From an uncultured Myxococcales bacterium (lineage in GTDB: Bacteria > Myxococcota > UBA727 > VGSZ01): DNA of 30,141 nt. Shown piece by piece: positions 14,295 to 21,941 of this stretch. The position numbers and the translations under genes are program-made. The stretch's first letter is position 1. Every line of letters begins with the position of its first letter. Below the pieces are notes generated by a model that ran no database searches, was not told the origin of the DNA, and worked only from the letters and a program-made list of their open reading frames with translations. The stretch is taken from NCBI GenBank assembly GCA_903952805.1, contig CAJBHN010000467.1, positions 1-30,141 on the forward strand. Reading direction: 5' to 3'.

Positions 14295-14939
14295 TCAGTT
14301 GCGGCGCGCGCTGGTGGGCAACACTTCGCCCTTGAAGATCCAGCACTTGCAGCCGATGACGCCGTAGGTGGTGTAGGCTTGGGCGAAGCCGTACTCGATG
14401 TCGGCGCGAAGGGTATGCAGGGGCACGCGGCCCTCGCGGTACCACTCGCGACGCGCAATCTCAGCACCGCCAAGGCGGCCGGAGACGGCGATACGAATAC
14501 CTTTGGCGCCGAACTTCTGCGCCGTCTGGATCGACTTCTTCATTGCCCGACGAAATGCCACGCGGCGTTCGAGCTGCTGGGCCACGCTCTCGGCGACCAG
14601 CTGCGCATCCGTTTCGGCCTTGCGGACCTCGTGGATGTTCAGGAAGACCTCAGAGGCCGTAACCTTCTGCAGATCTTTCTTGAGCTGCTCGAGGGAGGCG
14701 CCCTTCTTGCCGATCACAATGCCAGGACGTGCGGTGTGCACGTTGATCTTGCATTTGTTGGCGGCGCGCTCGATGTCGACGCGCGAGATGCCCGCCTGCT
14801 TGAGCTTGTCGTGGATGTACTTGCGGAGCTGAAGGTCCTCGTGGAGCCACTGAGCGTAGCCCTTCTCACGGAACCAGCGGCTGTCCCAGGTGCGAATCAC
14901 GCCGAGACGGAAGCCTGTTGGATGCGTCTTTTGACCCAT
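14295..14939 (-). CDS. rpsC: 30S ribosomal protein S3
   Basis: The 214-residue product starts MGQKTHPTGFRLGVIRTWDSRWF, has the KH domain with the GxxG loop (ARPGIVIGKKGASLEQL), and the C-terminal domain with AVSGRLGGAEIARREWYREGRVPLHTLRADIEYGFAQAYTTYGVIG. S3 lies at the mRNA entry tunnel and has helicase activity with S4 and S5. GAGGA precedes the ATG. It ends soon after the conserved core (GEVLPTSARRN), so it lacks the long basic tail some S3 proteins have. Confidence 0.98.
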   Translation of the reverse strand: MGQKTHPTGFRLGVIRTWDSRWFREKGYAQWLHEDLQLRKYIHDKLKQAGISRVDIERAANKCKINVHTARPGIVIGKKGASLEQLKKDLQKVTASEVFLNIHEVRKAETDAQLVAESVAQQLERRVAFRRAMKKSIQTAQKFGAKGIRIAVSGRLGGAEIARREWYREGRVPLHTLRADIEYGFAQAYTTYGVIGCKCWIFKGEVLPTSARRN

Positions 14940-14952
14940 GTGGGAATCCTCT

Positions 14953-14976
14953 GTTCACCGCCTCACGACGGTGAAC
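14953..14976 (-). promoter_or_regulatory. Perfect 8-bp hairpin between rplV and rpsC
   Basis: GTTCACCG-CCTCACGA-CGGTGAAC is a perfect 8-bp stem with an 8-nt loop, starting 10 nt after the rplV stop codon. Confidence 0.6.
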
Positions 14977-14986
14977 TTCTTCGACG

Positions 14987-15397
14987 TCAGCTCGCCGGGG
15001 CGAGCTTCACGGTGATGTGGGAAAGCTGTTTCTTGAAGGGAGTGGCACGGCCGTGTGCTCGCGGCAGGAACCGCTTGAGCATGCCAGCCTTATCGACCTG
15101 CACGTCGGCGACGACGAGCGTGTCGAGGTCCATTTTCCTCTGGTCGGCGTTGGCCACCGCAGAGTCGAGAACCTTCTTCAGGAGGGGCGCGCCTGCGCGC
15201 TGCTGGAAGGCCAGCAGGGTCAGAGCTTGCTCAACAGGCATGCCGCGGACTGCGTCGGCGAGGACGCGGGCCTTGCGGGCGCTGATGCGCACGCCTTGCA
15301 TGCTGGCGGTGGCGGGGCCGTCTTGACGGGCCTGCTTGCGCAGTTCCGCCTTCAGCTTCTCGCGCTTGGGCTTCTTCGTGGTGGTCTGGTCGGTCAT
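14987..15397 (-). CDS. rplV: 50S ribosomal protein L22 with an N-terminal basic extension
   Basis: From about residue 32 this is a complete L22: ASMQGVRISARKARVLADAVRGMPVEQALTLL, KKVLDSAVANAD, and the C-terminal block FLPRAHGRATPFKKQLSHITVKL that includes the conserved RxxGRA of the tunnel-lining loop. At 136 residues it exceeds the usual 110, owing to a Lys-rich lead (MTDQTTTKKPKREKLKAELR). L22 lines the exit tunnel. GAGGTGAGG before the ATG supports the long start. Nine nucleotides separate it from rpsS. Confidence 0.96.
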   Translation of the reverse strand: MTDQTTTKKPKREKLKAELRKQARQDGPATASMQGVRISARKARVLADAVRGMPVEQALTLLAFQQRAGAPLLKKVLDSAVANADQRKMDLDTLVVADVQVDKAGMLKRFLPRAHGRATPFKKQLSHITVKLAPAS

Positions 15398-15406
15398 GGC
15401 CTCACC

Positions 15407-15682
15407 TCACTTCTTTCCAGCGGGTGCCTTCTTGTCGGCTGGATGGCCAACGAAGGTCCGGGTGGGGGCAAACTCGCCCAGCTTGTGACCGATCATGTTG
15501 TCGGTGACGTAGACAGGGATGAACTTTTTGCCGTTGTGGACGGCAAAGGTGTGGCCGATAAAATCGGGCACGATCATCGAACGACGCGACCAGGTCTTGA
15601 TGACCTTCTTGTCGGTGTTGCCCACAACCTTCTTCCAAAGGTGGTGGTCGATGAACGGACCCTTCTTGACGCTACGTGGCAT
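15407..15682 (-). CDS. rpsS: 30S ribosomal protein S19
   Basis: The 91-residue product MPRSVKKGPFIDHHLWKKV continues with IKTWSRRSMIVPDFIGHTFAVHNGKKFIPVYVTDNMIGHKLGEFAPTRTF, the diagnostic S19 segments, at standard length. S19 binds the 16S rRNA head near S13. GAGGT precedes the ATG. It sits between rplB and rplV as is canonical. Confidence 0.98.
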   Translation of the reverse strand: MPRSVKKGPFIDHHLWKKVVGNTDKKVIKTWSRRSMIVPDFIGHTFAVHNGKKFIPVYVTDNMIGHKLGEFAPTRTFVGHPADKKAPAGKK

Positions 15683-15706
15683 CTCAATACCTCAAGAAGA
15701 AAGAAG

Positions 15707-16534
15707 TCAGACTTTGTTGCGACGACGGACAATGAGTCGGTCGGTGCGCTTGTTGTTGCGAGTCTTGTGACCCTTGGTCGGCTGACCCCAGGGGCTGACC
15801 GGGTTACGGCCACCGGAGGTGCGGCCTTCGCCACCGCCATGCGGATGGTCGACGGGATTCATCGAGACGCCGCGGACGTGAGGCTTCTTGCCGAGCCAAC
15901 GCTTGCGACCGGCCTTGCCGAGTTGGACGAGTTCGTGTTCAGCGTTGCCAACCTGGCCGATGGTCGCGGTGCAGTTCGACAGCACCATGCGCGTCTCGCC
16001 CGAAGGCAGACGAATCTGGGCGTACTGACCTTCGCGGGCCATCAGCTGGGCCGACGCACCGGCCGACCGCACCATCTGCCCACCCTTACCGGGCTTGAGC
16101 TCGATGTTGTGGATCTGGGTGCCGACGGGGATGTTCGACAGGGGGAGGTGGTTGCCGGGCTTGATGTCGGCGGTGGTCCCCGAGAGGATCACGTCACCGA
16201 CGTTCAGACCGACAGGCGCCAGGATGTAGCGCTTCTCACCATCGAGGTAGTGGAGCAGGGCGATGTTCGCCGTGCGGTTGGGATCGTATTCGATTCCAGC
16301 AACCTTTGCAGGCACGCCCGGCTTGTTTCGCAGGAAGTCGACAATACGGTACTTCCGCTTGTGACCGCCGCCGCGGTAGCGGGTGGTGATGCGACCAGTG
16401 TTGCCACGGCCGCCGGCCTTGCTGATGCCGACCGTGAGGCTTTTTTCGGGCTTGGACTTCGTGATCTCACTGAAGTCGTTCCCGGTCATGTTGCGACGTG
16501 ACGCCGACGTCGGCTTGTACGTTCGAATACCCAT
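15707..16534 (-). CDS. rplB: 50S ribosomal protein L2 (first gene of this cluster)
   Basis: The 275-residue product starts MGIRTYKPTSASRRNMTGND and holds RNNTGRITTRYRGGGHKR-like segments, the central OB and SH3-like domains, and the C-terminal signature GVSMNPVDHPHGGGEGRTSGGRNPVSPWG, whose His lies near the peptidyl-transferase centre. GGAGG stands at ideal spacing before the ATG. In most bacteria rpsJ-rplC-rplD-rplW precede rplB; here the upstream 490 nt holds none of them and a divergent ABC importer follows. A 5' leader hairpin lies 20 nt upstream of the start. Confidence 0.98.
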   Translation of the reverse strand: MGIRTYKPTSASRRNMTGNDFSEITKSKPEKSLTVGISKAGGRGNTGRITTRYRGGGHKRKYRIVDFLRNKPGVPAKVAGIEYDPNRTANIALLHYLDGEKRYILAPVGLNVGDVILSGTTADIKPGNHLPLSNIPVGTQIHNIELKPGKGGQMVRSAGASAQLMAREGQYAQIRLPSGETRMVLSNCTATIGQVGNAEHELVQLGKAGRKRWLGKKPHVRGVSMNPVDHPHGGGEGRTSGGRNPVSPWGQPTKGHKTRNNKRTDRLIVRRRNKV

Positions 16535-17024
16535 CGATCCTCCGTGCCATACCCCCGAGAGCGTTTCTGCTCCCGGGTTCTCGGCGCCGAATGGGCACCA
16601 CGTCTCGACGACGTTGTGCCCGAAAGAAATCCCCGACCTGGTGAGGTGGGAAAAGCATCGCTCCGGTGATGCCGACAGGTCTTGCGAGCTGCAGCGGCGG
16701 AGCAGGGATCACCCAGTGAAGGCGATCCGATGGCGCGGTCTCTCCCACACAGCGATGCAGTTGTCCAGCAGGTTGGAGAAAAAGGCGGGCGTCGAGGTCA
16801 CTGTGGTGGTCACGCGATCGATCGAGCCAGCCGAGGCACCGGAGCTCCTTCGCACGGCTTTTCCTTGGACATTCGTCCTGGCTGTGCGCCGCAGCTGCGC
16901 CTGGCGTTGGGAAGGATAACGCAATTTTTTGGTCTGTTGGCTCTGCAACGCGCCGATCGTGAGTTGGTCAGCGGCTGGCTTCATTGGCGAGGCGGACGGC
17001 GATGGTGGCGCGGTATTGGGATGC
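16535..17024. other. 490-base divergent intergenic region upstream of rplB
   Basis: This gap must hold the promoter of the ribosomal cluster and that of the ABC importer genes. An A6 stretch followed by TTGCGTTATCCT on the minus strand (about 16911-16930) is the only AT-rich patch and could be part of a promoter, but no good -35 element is spaced with it. No remnant of rplW or another S10 gene is seen in any frame, and the open frames here show no recognisable protein. Confidence 0.45.
16554..16577 (-). promoter_or_regulatory. 5' leader hairpin of rplB
   Basis: On the transcript CCCGGGAGC-AGAAAC-GCTCTCGGG forms nine pairs (one G-U) with a 6-nt loop, ending just before the ribosome-binding site of rplB. 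Position at the 5' end of a ribosomal operon suggests a regulatory or stabilising leader, for example a ribosomal-protein binding site; this is inference. Confidence 0.5.
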
Positions 17025-18578
17025 ATGACGCCCGGTTGCTGGCCAGTTCGGTTGTTTTGGCTGTCCCTGGCGCTGCTGGTTGGTGGTGGGTGTGAGCACG
17101 GTGAGCCGCCCAATGTCATTCGCGTTCTGATTGGCAGCGCGGCCGATACCCTCGATCCCCGGATGGCCAGCGGCGCGGTCGGCGTGCGGCTCTCACAGCT
17201 GTTGGCGCCGCCGCTGTGCGTGGTCGACGACCGGCTCCAGCCCCGCTGGTTGTTGGCTGACGAGGTCGGATACGTCGACGAAGTCACCATGGATGTCCAC
17301 CTCAAGGACGAGACGGTGGTCGACGCCGACGATGTGGTGTTCACATTTTCGTCTATTCTTGACCCGGCGTTGGGGTCGCCCCATCGGGCCCGCCTGGACG
17401 TCATCGCCGAGGTCGTCGCGCTCGATGCGCGGACGGTACGCTTTCGGCTGGTGCGTCCCCATACGCCATTTGTCGTCGATGGACTGTGCGCCATTGGCAT
17501 CGTGAGCCGACGTACCTGTGGCAACAAGGATGTGTGTCGAACCCACCCGGCGGGGGCCGGTGGATTCATGCGTGTCGACGACGGCAGCCGTCCCGATCGG
17601 CTGCTGCTGAAACGCCGGCCCGGGGGCGAGCCCGGTCCCGACCTTGACATTCGGGTGGTCCGCGACGGCAGCGCGCGCTTGCTGGGGCTGTTGGCCGGCG
17701 ACGTCGACGTCGTCATGGGTGATGTTGCTCCGTGGGATGTGGCACCGCTGGAGGGAGCTGGCTTGTCGGTCTCGGACACGGCTGGGGTCGGCTTTTCGTA
17801 CCTGGGGATCAACACACGCACGGGTCTGCTCGCCGACGACCGGGTCCGGCGGGCGCTGGCGCTGGCCATCGACACCAGGCAGTTGGTGGCGGGGCGACTG
17901 CGGGGGCACGGGACCCGGAGTTCGGGCCTGTTGCCGCCGGGGCATTGGGCGAAGGCTGCCTCGTTGCAGCCTGTCGACGTCGACCGCGAGGCTGCGCGTG
18001 CCTTGTTGCGCGAGGCCGGGGTGCCGGCGGGTGCCATGCTGCGGCTGTTGTCGAGTACGGATCGCCTGCGCCAAAGCAGCGCTCGCGCCATCGCGGCCCA
18101 GCTCGCCGAGGTCGGGCTGCAGGTCGAGGTTGAGGTGAGGGACTGGAGTGTGGTCTATGAGCGTCTGAAGGCCGGACGCTTTGAACTGGTGCTCGCCAAG
18201 TGGACGCCGGTGGTGGAGCCCGACCTGCTGACGACGACGGTGCACAGCCGCAGCATTCCCGGCTCGGTCGAGGGCGTCGCCGCTGGCGCGGTCGGCGGCG
18301 GCAACCGCGGTGCCTTCAAGGATGCCGATGTCGACCGCTGGCTGGATGAGGCGCGTACCACCGTCGACGTCGACGCCCGCGCCCGCCTCTATGGCCTGGT
18401 TGAGGCCAGGCTGCAGCAGCGAGTGCCTTTTGTGCCGCTGTGGTGCGACGACGAGGTCATCGCGACATCGTCGCGGGTACGCGGCCGAGACGGCGTGACG
18501 CCGCTGCAACCGTGGCGCACGGGCTCGTTTCTCCCGTTGCTCGAAGCAACGCTCGCGCCAGCCAGGACGACGCCATGA
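17025..18578 (+). CDS. ABC importer substrate-binding lipoprotein, peptide/nickel family (SBP family 5)
   Basis: The 517-residue protein has a short hydrophobic leader (RLFWLSLALLVGGGC) with Cys23 as the probable lipidation site, although the residue three before the Cys is Gly rather than Leu. The body follows the OppA/DppA fold: VLIGSAADTLDPRMASG near the N-terminus, DVHLKDETVVDADDVVFTFSSILDP (the family segment on binding-site entry), LGINTRTGLLADDRVRRALALAIDTRQLV, and VPFVPLWCDDEV near the end. It should deliver a short peptide or similar ligand to the permeases encoded next. The ATG at 17025 is chosen because it begins the leader directly; a weak ribosome site precedes it. The stop overlaps the next start (ATGA). 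Confidence 0.85.
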   Translation: MTPGCWPVRLFWLSLALLVGGGCEHGEPPNVIRVLIGSAADTLDPRMASGAVGVRLSQLLAPPLCVVDDRLQPRWLLADEVGYVDEVTMDVHLKDETVVDADDVVFTFSSILDPALGSPHRARLDVIAEVVALDARTVRFRLVRPHTPFVVDGLCAIGIVSRRTCGNKDVCRTHPAGAGGFMRVDDGSRPDRLLLKRRPGGEPGPDLDIRVVRDGSARLLGLLAGDVDVVMGDVAPWDVAPLEGAGLSVSDTAGVGFSYLGINTRTGLLADDRVRRALALAIDTRQLVAGRLRGHGTRSSGLLPPGHWAKAASLQPVDVDREAARALLREAGVPAGAMLRLLSSTDRLRQSSARAIAAQLAEVGLQVEVEVRDWSVVYERLKAGRFELVLAKWTPVVEPDLLTTTVHSRSIPGSVEGVAAGAVGGGNRGAFKDADVDRWLDEARTTVDVDARARLYGLVEARLQQRVPFVPLWCDDEVIATSSRVRGRDGVTPLQPWRTGSFLPLLEATLAPARTTP

Positions 18579-19636
18579 GCGCCCTTGGCTCAGCCGTGGT
18601 CGATGTGGCCATCGCCGTCGTGGTCCTTGTGGCCGTCGTCGCCAGCGCCCTGATCCCGCGCGGCGGCGGACGCTGGCGGCGACGCCTTCGGCGGCTGGGT
18701 GACGTCGTCGTCACCGCCAGCGCGGCCGTGGTGCTCGTGGGGGCGGCCGCCGCCGTCGTGCCTGGCGATCCCGTGGCCCGGGCCCTGGGCGAAGATGCTC
18801 CCGAGAGTGCGAGGGCCGCCATGGCCGCCACGATGGGCCTGCATCATGCCGTCGTCTTGCCGGCGGTGTTGGTGCCGGCCGGTGCAGGGGGGCGGGTGGT
18901 GTCGGGGCTGGTGCTGGGCCTGATCGACGACGACGGGGGATTGCGCTCATATCGGGGCGAACCGGTATGGGGGATCATCGGACCGCGGCTGTCGTCGTCC
19001 ATGCGTTTGGGGAGTGGGGCGCTGGTGCTCGGCGTACTCGGAGGAATGCTGCTGGGAGCCGCAGCGGGTTGGCTGGATGGTCGGCGCGGCGGCGAGGCCG
19101 TCGCTGTCGTCGTCACGGCTGCCGCCGCCCTGCCCCGCCTTGTGCTCGGTCCGGCGCTGGTGGCGGTGGTGGCGGTGTCGTGGCGGCTGCTGCCTGCCGG
19201 TGGCGACGATGACGTGGCCGGCCTGGTCTTGCCGACCTTGTGCCTGGCCCTGCCCTTTGCCGGCGTGGTGGCGCGCCACGTGCGCGTGGCCGTTATCGAC
19301 GTCGTCAACGAGCCGTTTGTCAGGGCGGCCGTCGCCCGAGGCGCGTCGCCGTGGCGGGTGGCTTTGCGACATGTGCTTCCCCATGCCCTGCTGCCGGTGG
19401 TGCACCTGACGGGGGTGCAGGCCGGGGCTGTGTTGTCGGGCGCCGTCGTCGTCGAGCGGGTCTTTTCCTGGCCTGGCCTTGGGACCTTGTTGGTCGAACG
19501 GCTGCAGCAGGGGGACCTGCCGGTGGTGGTGGCGATGGTGGCGGTCTCGGCGGTGCTGGTCGTGGCCATGAATCTGCTGGCCGACACGGTTGCTGTCGTG
19601 GTGGATCCACGCTTGCGGCGGGCACGGACGCCATGA
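18575..19636 (+). CDS. ABC importer permease, DppB/OppB type
   Basis: The 353-residue membrane protein has about six hydrophobic segments (near 11-28, 43-63, 148-166, 173-203, 215-235, 280-300 and 316-342) and the permease-ATPase coupling loop AAVARGASPWRVALRHVLP (251-269), the EAA motif of this family. FSWPGLGTLL (297-306) is the usual DppB feature. Its start overlaps the binding-protein stop by ATGA, indicating translational coupling. It would form the channel with the next gene product. The region between helices 1 and 2 is Arg-rich, and a non-standard, Asp-rich loop lies near 209-213. Confidence 0.85.
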   Translation: MSALGSAVVDVAIAVVVLVAVVASALIPRGGGRWRRRLRRLGDVVVTASAAVVLVGAAAAVVPGDPVARALGEDAPESARAAMAATMGLHHAVVLPAVLVPAGAGGRVVSGLVLGLIDDDGGLRSYRGEPVWGIIGPRLSSSMRLGSGALVLGVLGGMLLGAAAGWLDGRRGGEAVAVVVTAAAALPRLVLGPALVAVVAVSWRLLPAGGDDDVAGLVLPTLCLALPFAGVVARHVRVAVIDVVNEPFVRAAVARGASPWRVALRHVLPHALLPVVHLTGVQAGAVLSGAVVVERVFSWPGLGTLLVERLQQGDLPVVVAMVAVSAVLVVAMNLLADTVAVVVDPRLRRARTP

Positions 19637-20445
19637 CGACGACGACCACGACGACGACCGTTTCACCATGGCTCGGATGGCTGGGGCTGCTGCTGGCGGC
19701 GCTGGTCGCCAGCGTCGGCCCGATGGTGCTGGCGCCGCCGTGCATCGACCTTGCCCACGACCTGGCGCCACCCGGCGACGACGCCCTCATCGATGTCCTG
19801 GGACGGGGCGAAGGCGGAACCAGTGTGCTCGCCAGTCTGGTGTGGGGGGCTCGTGGAGCCATCGGTATCGGCGTGGCGGTGTCGTTGTCGTCGACGGGGC
19901 TGGCGCTGCTGTTGGCGCTGGTGATGGCCCTCGGTCCCCGCAGCCTGCGGCAGCTGCTGGGGCGGCTGGTGGACGTGATGTTGACGTTTCCGTCGCTGCT
20001 GTTGGCGGCGGCGTTGTCGGCCGTGCTGGCGCCTGGCCCCGCGAGCGTGGTGTTCGTGCTCGTGCTGTCGTCGTGGGCGGCGCCAACGCGGGTCCTTGGG
20101 GGTCTGGCGGCGGCGGTGGCGGCCCGGGATCATGTCACGGCCGCCGTGGCCCTGGGCGCGTCGCGCTGGCGGGTGGCTGTGGTGCATGTGGCGCCGCTTT
20201 TGTGGCCGACGGTGCTGGTGCAGGTGGGTCAGAGCTTCGGCGGAGCCATTGTCGCCGAGGCGTCGTTGTCATTTCTGGGACTGGGCCAACAGCCGCTGGC
20301 ACCGCCGCTGTACGCATCGTGGGGCACGATGCTCGACGACGGCGTGGCGCTGGTGTTGGCGGCCCCGCACCTGTGGTGGCCCCCGGCCCTCGCCATCTTG
20401 TTGGTGACCGCCTGCGCCCAACTGGCCGTCGCCAGCCGTCGCTGA
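19633..20445 (+). CDS. ABC importer permease, DppC/OppC type
   Basis: The 270-residue membrane protein starts with a run of eight Thr (MTTTTTTTTV), then a first hydrophobic segment, a periplasmic stretch, and the transmembrane domain. It has the coupling loop TAAVALGASRWRVAVVHVAP (169-188) and the DppC hallmark EASLSFLGLG (209-218). The start overlaps the preceding stop by ATGA. No DppD or DppF ATPase gene follows: the next gene is on the opposite strand 56 nt later. The ATPases must be encoded elsewhere or shared with another importer. Confidence 0.85.
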   Translation: MTTTTTTTTVSPWLGWLGLLLAALVASVGPMVLAPPCIDLAHDLAPPGDDALIDVLGRGEGGTSVLASLVWGARGAIGIGVAVSLSSTGLALLLALVMALGPRSLRQLLGRLVDVMLTFPSLLLAAALSAVLAPGPASVVFVLVLSSWAAPTRVLGGLAAAVAARDHVTAAVALGASRWRVAVVHVAPLLWPTVLVQVGQSFGGAIVAEASLSFLGLGQQPLAPPLYASWGTMLDDGVALVLAAPHLWWPPALAILLVTACAQLAVASRR

Positions 20446-20501
20446 GCAGGCGGCAGCCCCCCCGCCGTCTCGACGAGGTGGCGTTCATCCTCGCCGAGCG
20501 C

Positions 20502-21797
20502 CTATTGGCAGACGGCGACGCTGGTGCCGGCCTCGGCGCGGAATTGCATGGGACCGCAGATGGTGCCGGTCGGGCACGTCAGGACGTTGGCCGGATCCCG
20601 GTTGGTGTAGTCACAGACCTGCTCGCAGCGATTGCTGAAGCAGTCGAGGATGTCGGTGTCGGGAGCGTCGCAGATGCGGTCGCCGTCAAGCAGGTCGCTG
20701 TAGAGCGAGACATCGCACGACTCGCCACGCTGCTGCTGGTCGGCGCAGACACCGACGCCAACGTCGACGATGTCTTCCCAGCAGCCCAGGCCAAGGCTGG
20801 TACATTCGGCGTCGGCGCTGCACTCCATCTTGCAGACGCCCAGGTCGAAGGGGCCCGCGGCCGACGAGAAGATGCAGCTCAAGCCCACGTCGCAGTCGAG
20901 GTCGTCGATGCAGGTGGCGTTGAGGTTGAGGCTCGAGGTCCCGCCGCCGCCCGTGCCGCATTCGCAGGTGACGGCGTTGACGTCGCCGTCGCAGAGGAAG
21001 TCCATCCAGGACAGGTCGCATATGCATTGGCCCGCGTCGCAGGTGTAGTCGATGCTCAAGGCGTCGTAGCAGTCGGACTCGACGGTGCAGCTGACGCCGG
21101 TGCCGGGGTCGACGGGGTCGACGGGGTCGACGGGGTCGACGGGGTCGACGGGGTCGACGGGGTCGACGGGGTCGACGGGGGTCGTGACCGCGGTGCAACC
21201 GCCGACGCCATCGTCTTCGAAGCCGGCGTTGCAGCGGCAGGTACCGCCGACGACGGCGCTGGCGTTGGCGGGGCAGGCGTCGTCGACGACGCACAAACCA
21301 GGGGCCTGACACGTCCCGGCGCTGCAGTCGCTGTCGCCGAGGCACTCCACGCAACGGCCGGGGACGGTGTCGCCCTGGTCACGGTTGGAACACAGGGGCG
21401 TGGCGGTGCCGCATTGGTCGTCTTGTCGACACCAACCCGCCAGCAATGGCGAGCAAAGGCCGAGGGCGGTGTTGCAGAATTCGTCGACGGGGCAGGTCGC
21501 GGTCGCGGTACAGGCGCCATCGCCGTCCCCAGCGGTCGTGCGGACGGCGCAGACGCCTGCGTTGCAGACCTCGCTGGCAGCGGGGTCGCAGTCCAGGTCG
21601 GTGACACAGGTGCTGACGCCGCTGACGCTGCAGGTCCCTGCCGAGCAGACCTCGCCCACCAGGCAGTCGCGGTCGTCGGCGCAGGGACCAGCCAGGGGCT
21701 CGACCGGACGCGAGCACCCCGCGGCGACGAGCAGCATCGCCATCGCGGTTGTGGCCACTGACAAGGAAGCGACCGTTGAGCCCAGAGCGCGCGCCAT
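20502..21797 (-). CDS. Cys-rich lipoprotein with D-x-D-C repeats and a Val-Asp-Pro linker
   Basis: The 431-residue protein has a lipoprotein signal (SLSVATTAMAMLLVAAGC) with Cys28 in a good lipobox followed by Ser, which fits outer-membrane sorting. The mature part has over thirty Cys in units such as CADDRDCLVGEVC, CVTDLDCD, CLGDSDCSAGTC and CIDDLDCDVGLSC. This pattern is common in secreted Myxococcota proteins and is thought to be held by disulfides. A central linker of eight VDP units (21105-21180) splits the protein into two Cys-rich halves. No enzymatic motif is seen. The ATG at 21797 starts the signal peptide directly. Function unknown; surface exposure is inferred. Confidence 0.8.
   Translation of the reverse strand: MARALGSTVASLSVATTAMAMLLVAAGCSRPVEPLAGPCADDRDCLVGEVCSAGTCSVSGVSTCVTDLDCDPAASEVCNAGVCAVRTTAGDGDGACTATATCPVDEFCNTALGLCSPLLAGWCRQDDQCGTATPLCSNRDQGDTVPGRCVECLGDSDCSAGTCQAPGLCVVDDACPANASAVVGGTCRCNAGFEDDGVGGCTAVTTPVDPVDPVDPVDPVDPVDPVDPVDPGTGVSCTVESDCYDALSIDYTCDAGQCICDLSWMDFLCDGDVNAVTCECGTGGGGTSSLNLNATCIDDLDCDVGLSCIFSSAAGPFDLGVCKMECSADAECTSLGLGCWEDIVDVGVGVCADQQQRGESCDVSLYSDLLDGDRICDAPDTDILDCFSNRCEQVCDYTNRDPANVLTCPTGTICGPMQFRAEAGTSVAVCQ
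21105..21180 (-). repeat. 9-bp tandem repeat, eight perfect copies (VDP linker)
   Basis: Eight perfect copies of GGGGTCGAC run in frame and encode (Val-Asp-Pro)8 in the lipoprotein. The absence of synonymous changes contrasts with the degenerate Gly-Glu array at the window start and suggests recent expansion. Confidence 0.92.
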
Positions 21798-21941
21798 GGT
21801 TCACCTGTGGGTCGGGTGATGTGCTCATCGCCGGGCGATGAACCCCGATGCACGAGTGGTAGTGCGCCAGACACGATCTCGCGAGCCGGATCCCCCCCTG
21901 TTCCATCCGTCACATGACCGATGCCCGGTGCGACGATGTCG

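Noticed and set aside
16535..17024. Remnant rplW or rplD upstream of rplB
   Set aside because: All frames were read; none shows L23 or L4 segments, and the open frames are short or antisense extensions.
20446..20501. Bidirectional terminator between the permease and the lipoprotein genes
   Set aside because: Only a 5-bp GGCGG/CCGCC pairing around a C-run is visible, without U-tracts; too weak to list.
19590..21761. A 723-codon plus-strand frame across the second permease and the lipoprotein
   Set aside because: It overlaps the DppC-like gene in another frame and is antisense to the lipoprotein; composition is Gly/Ala/Arg-rich and low quality.
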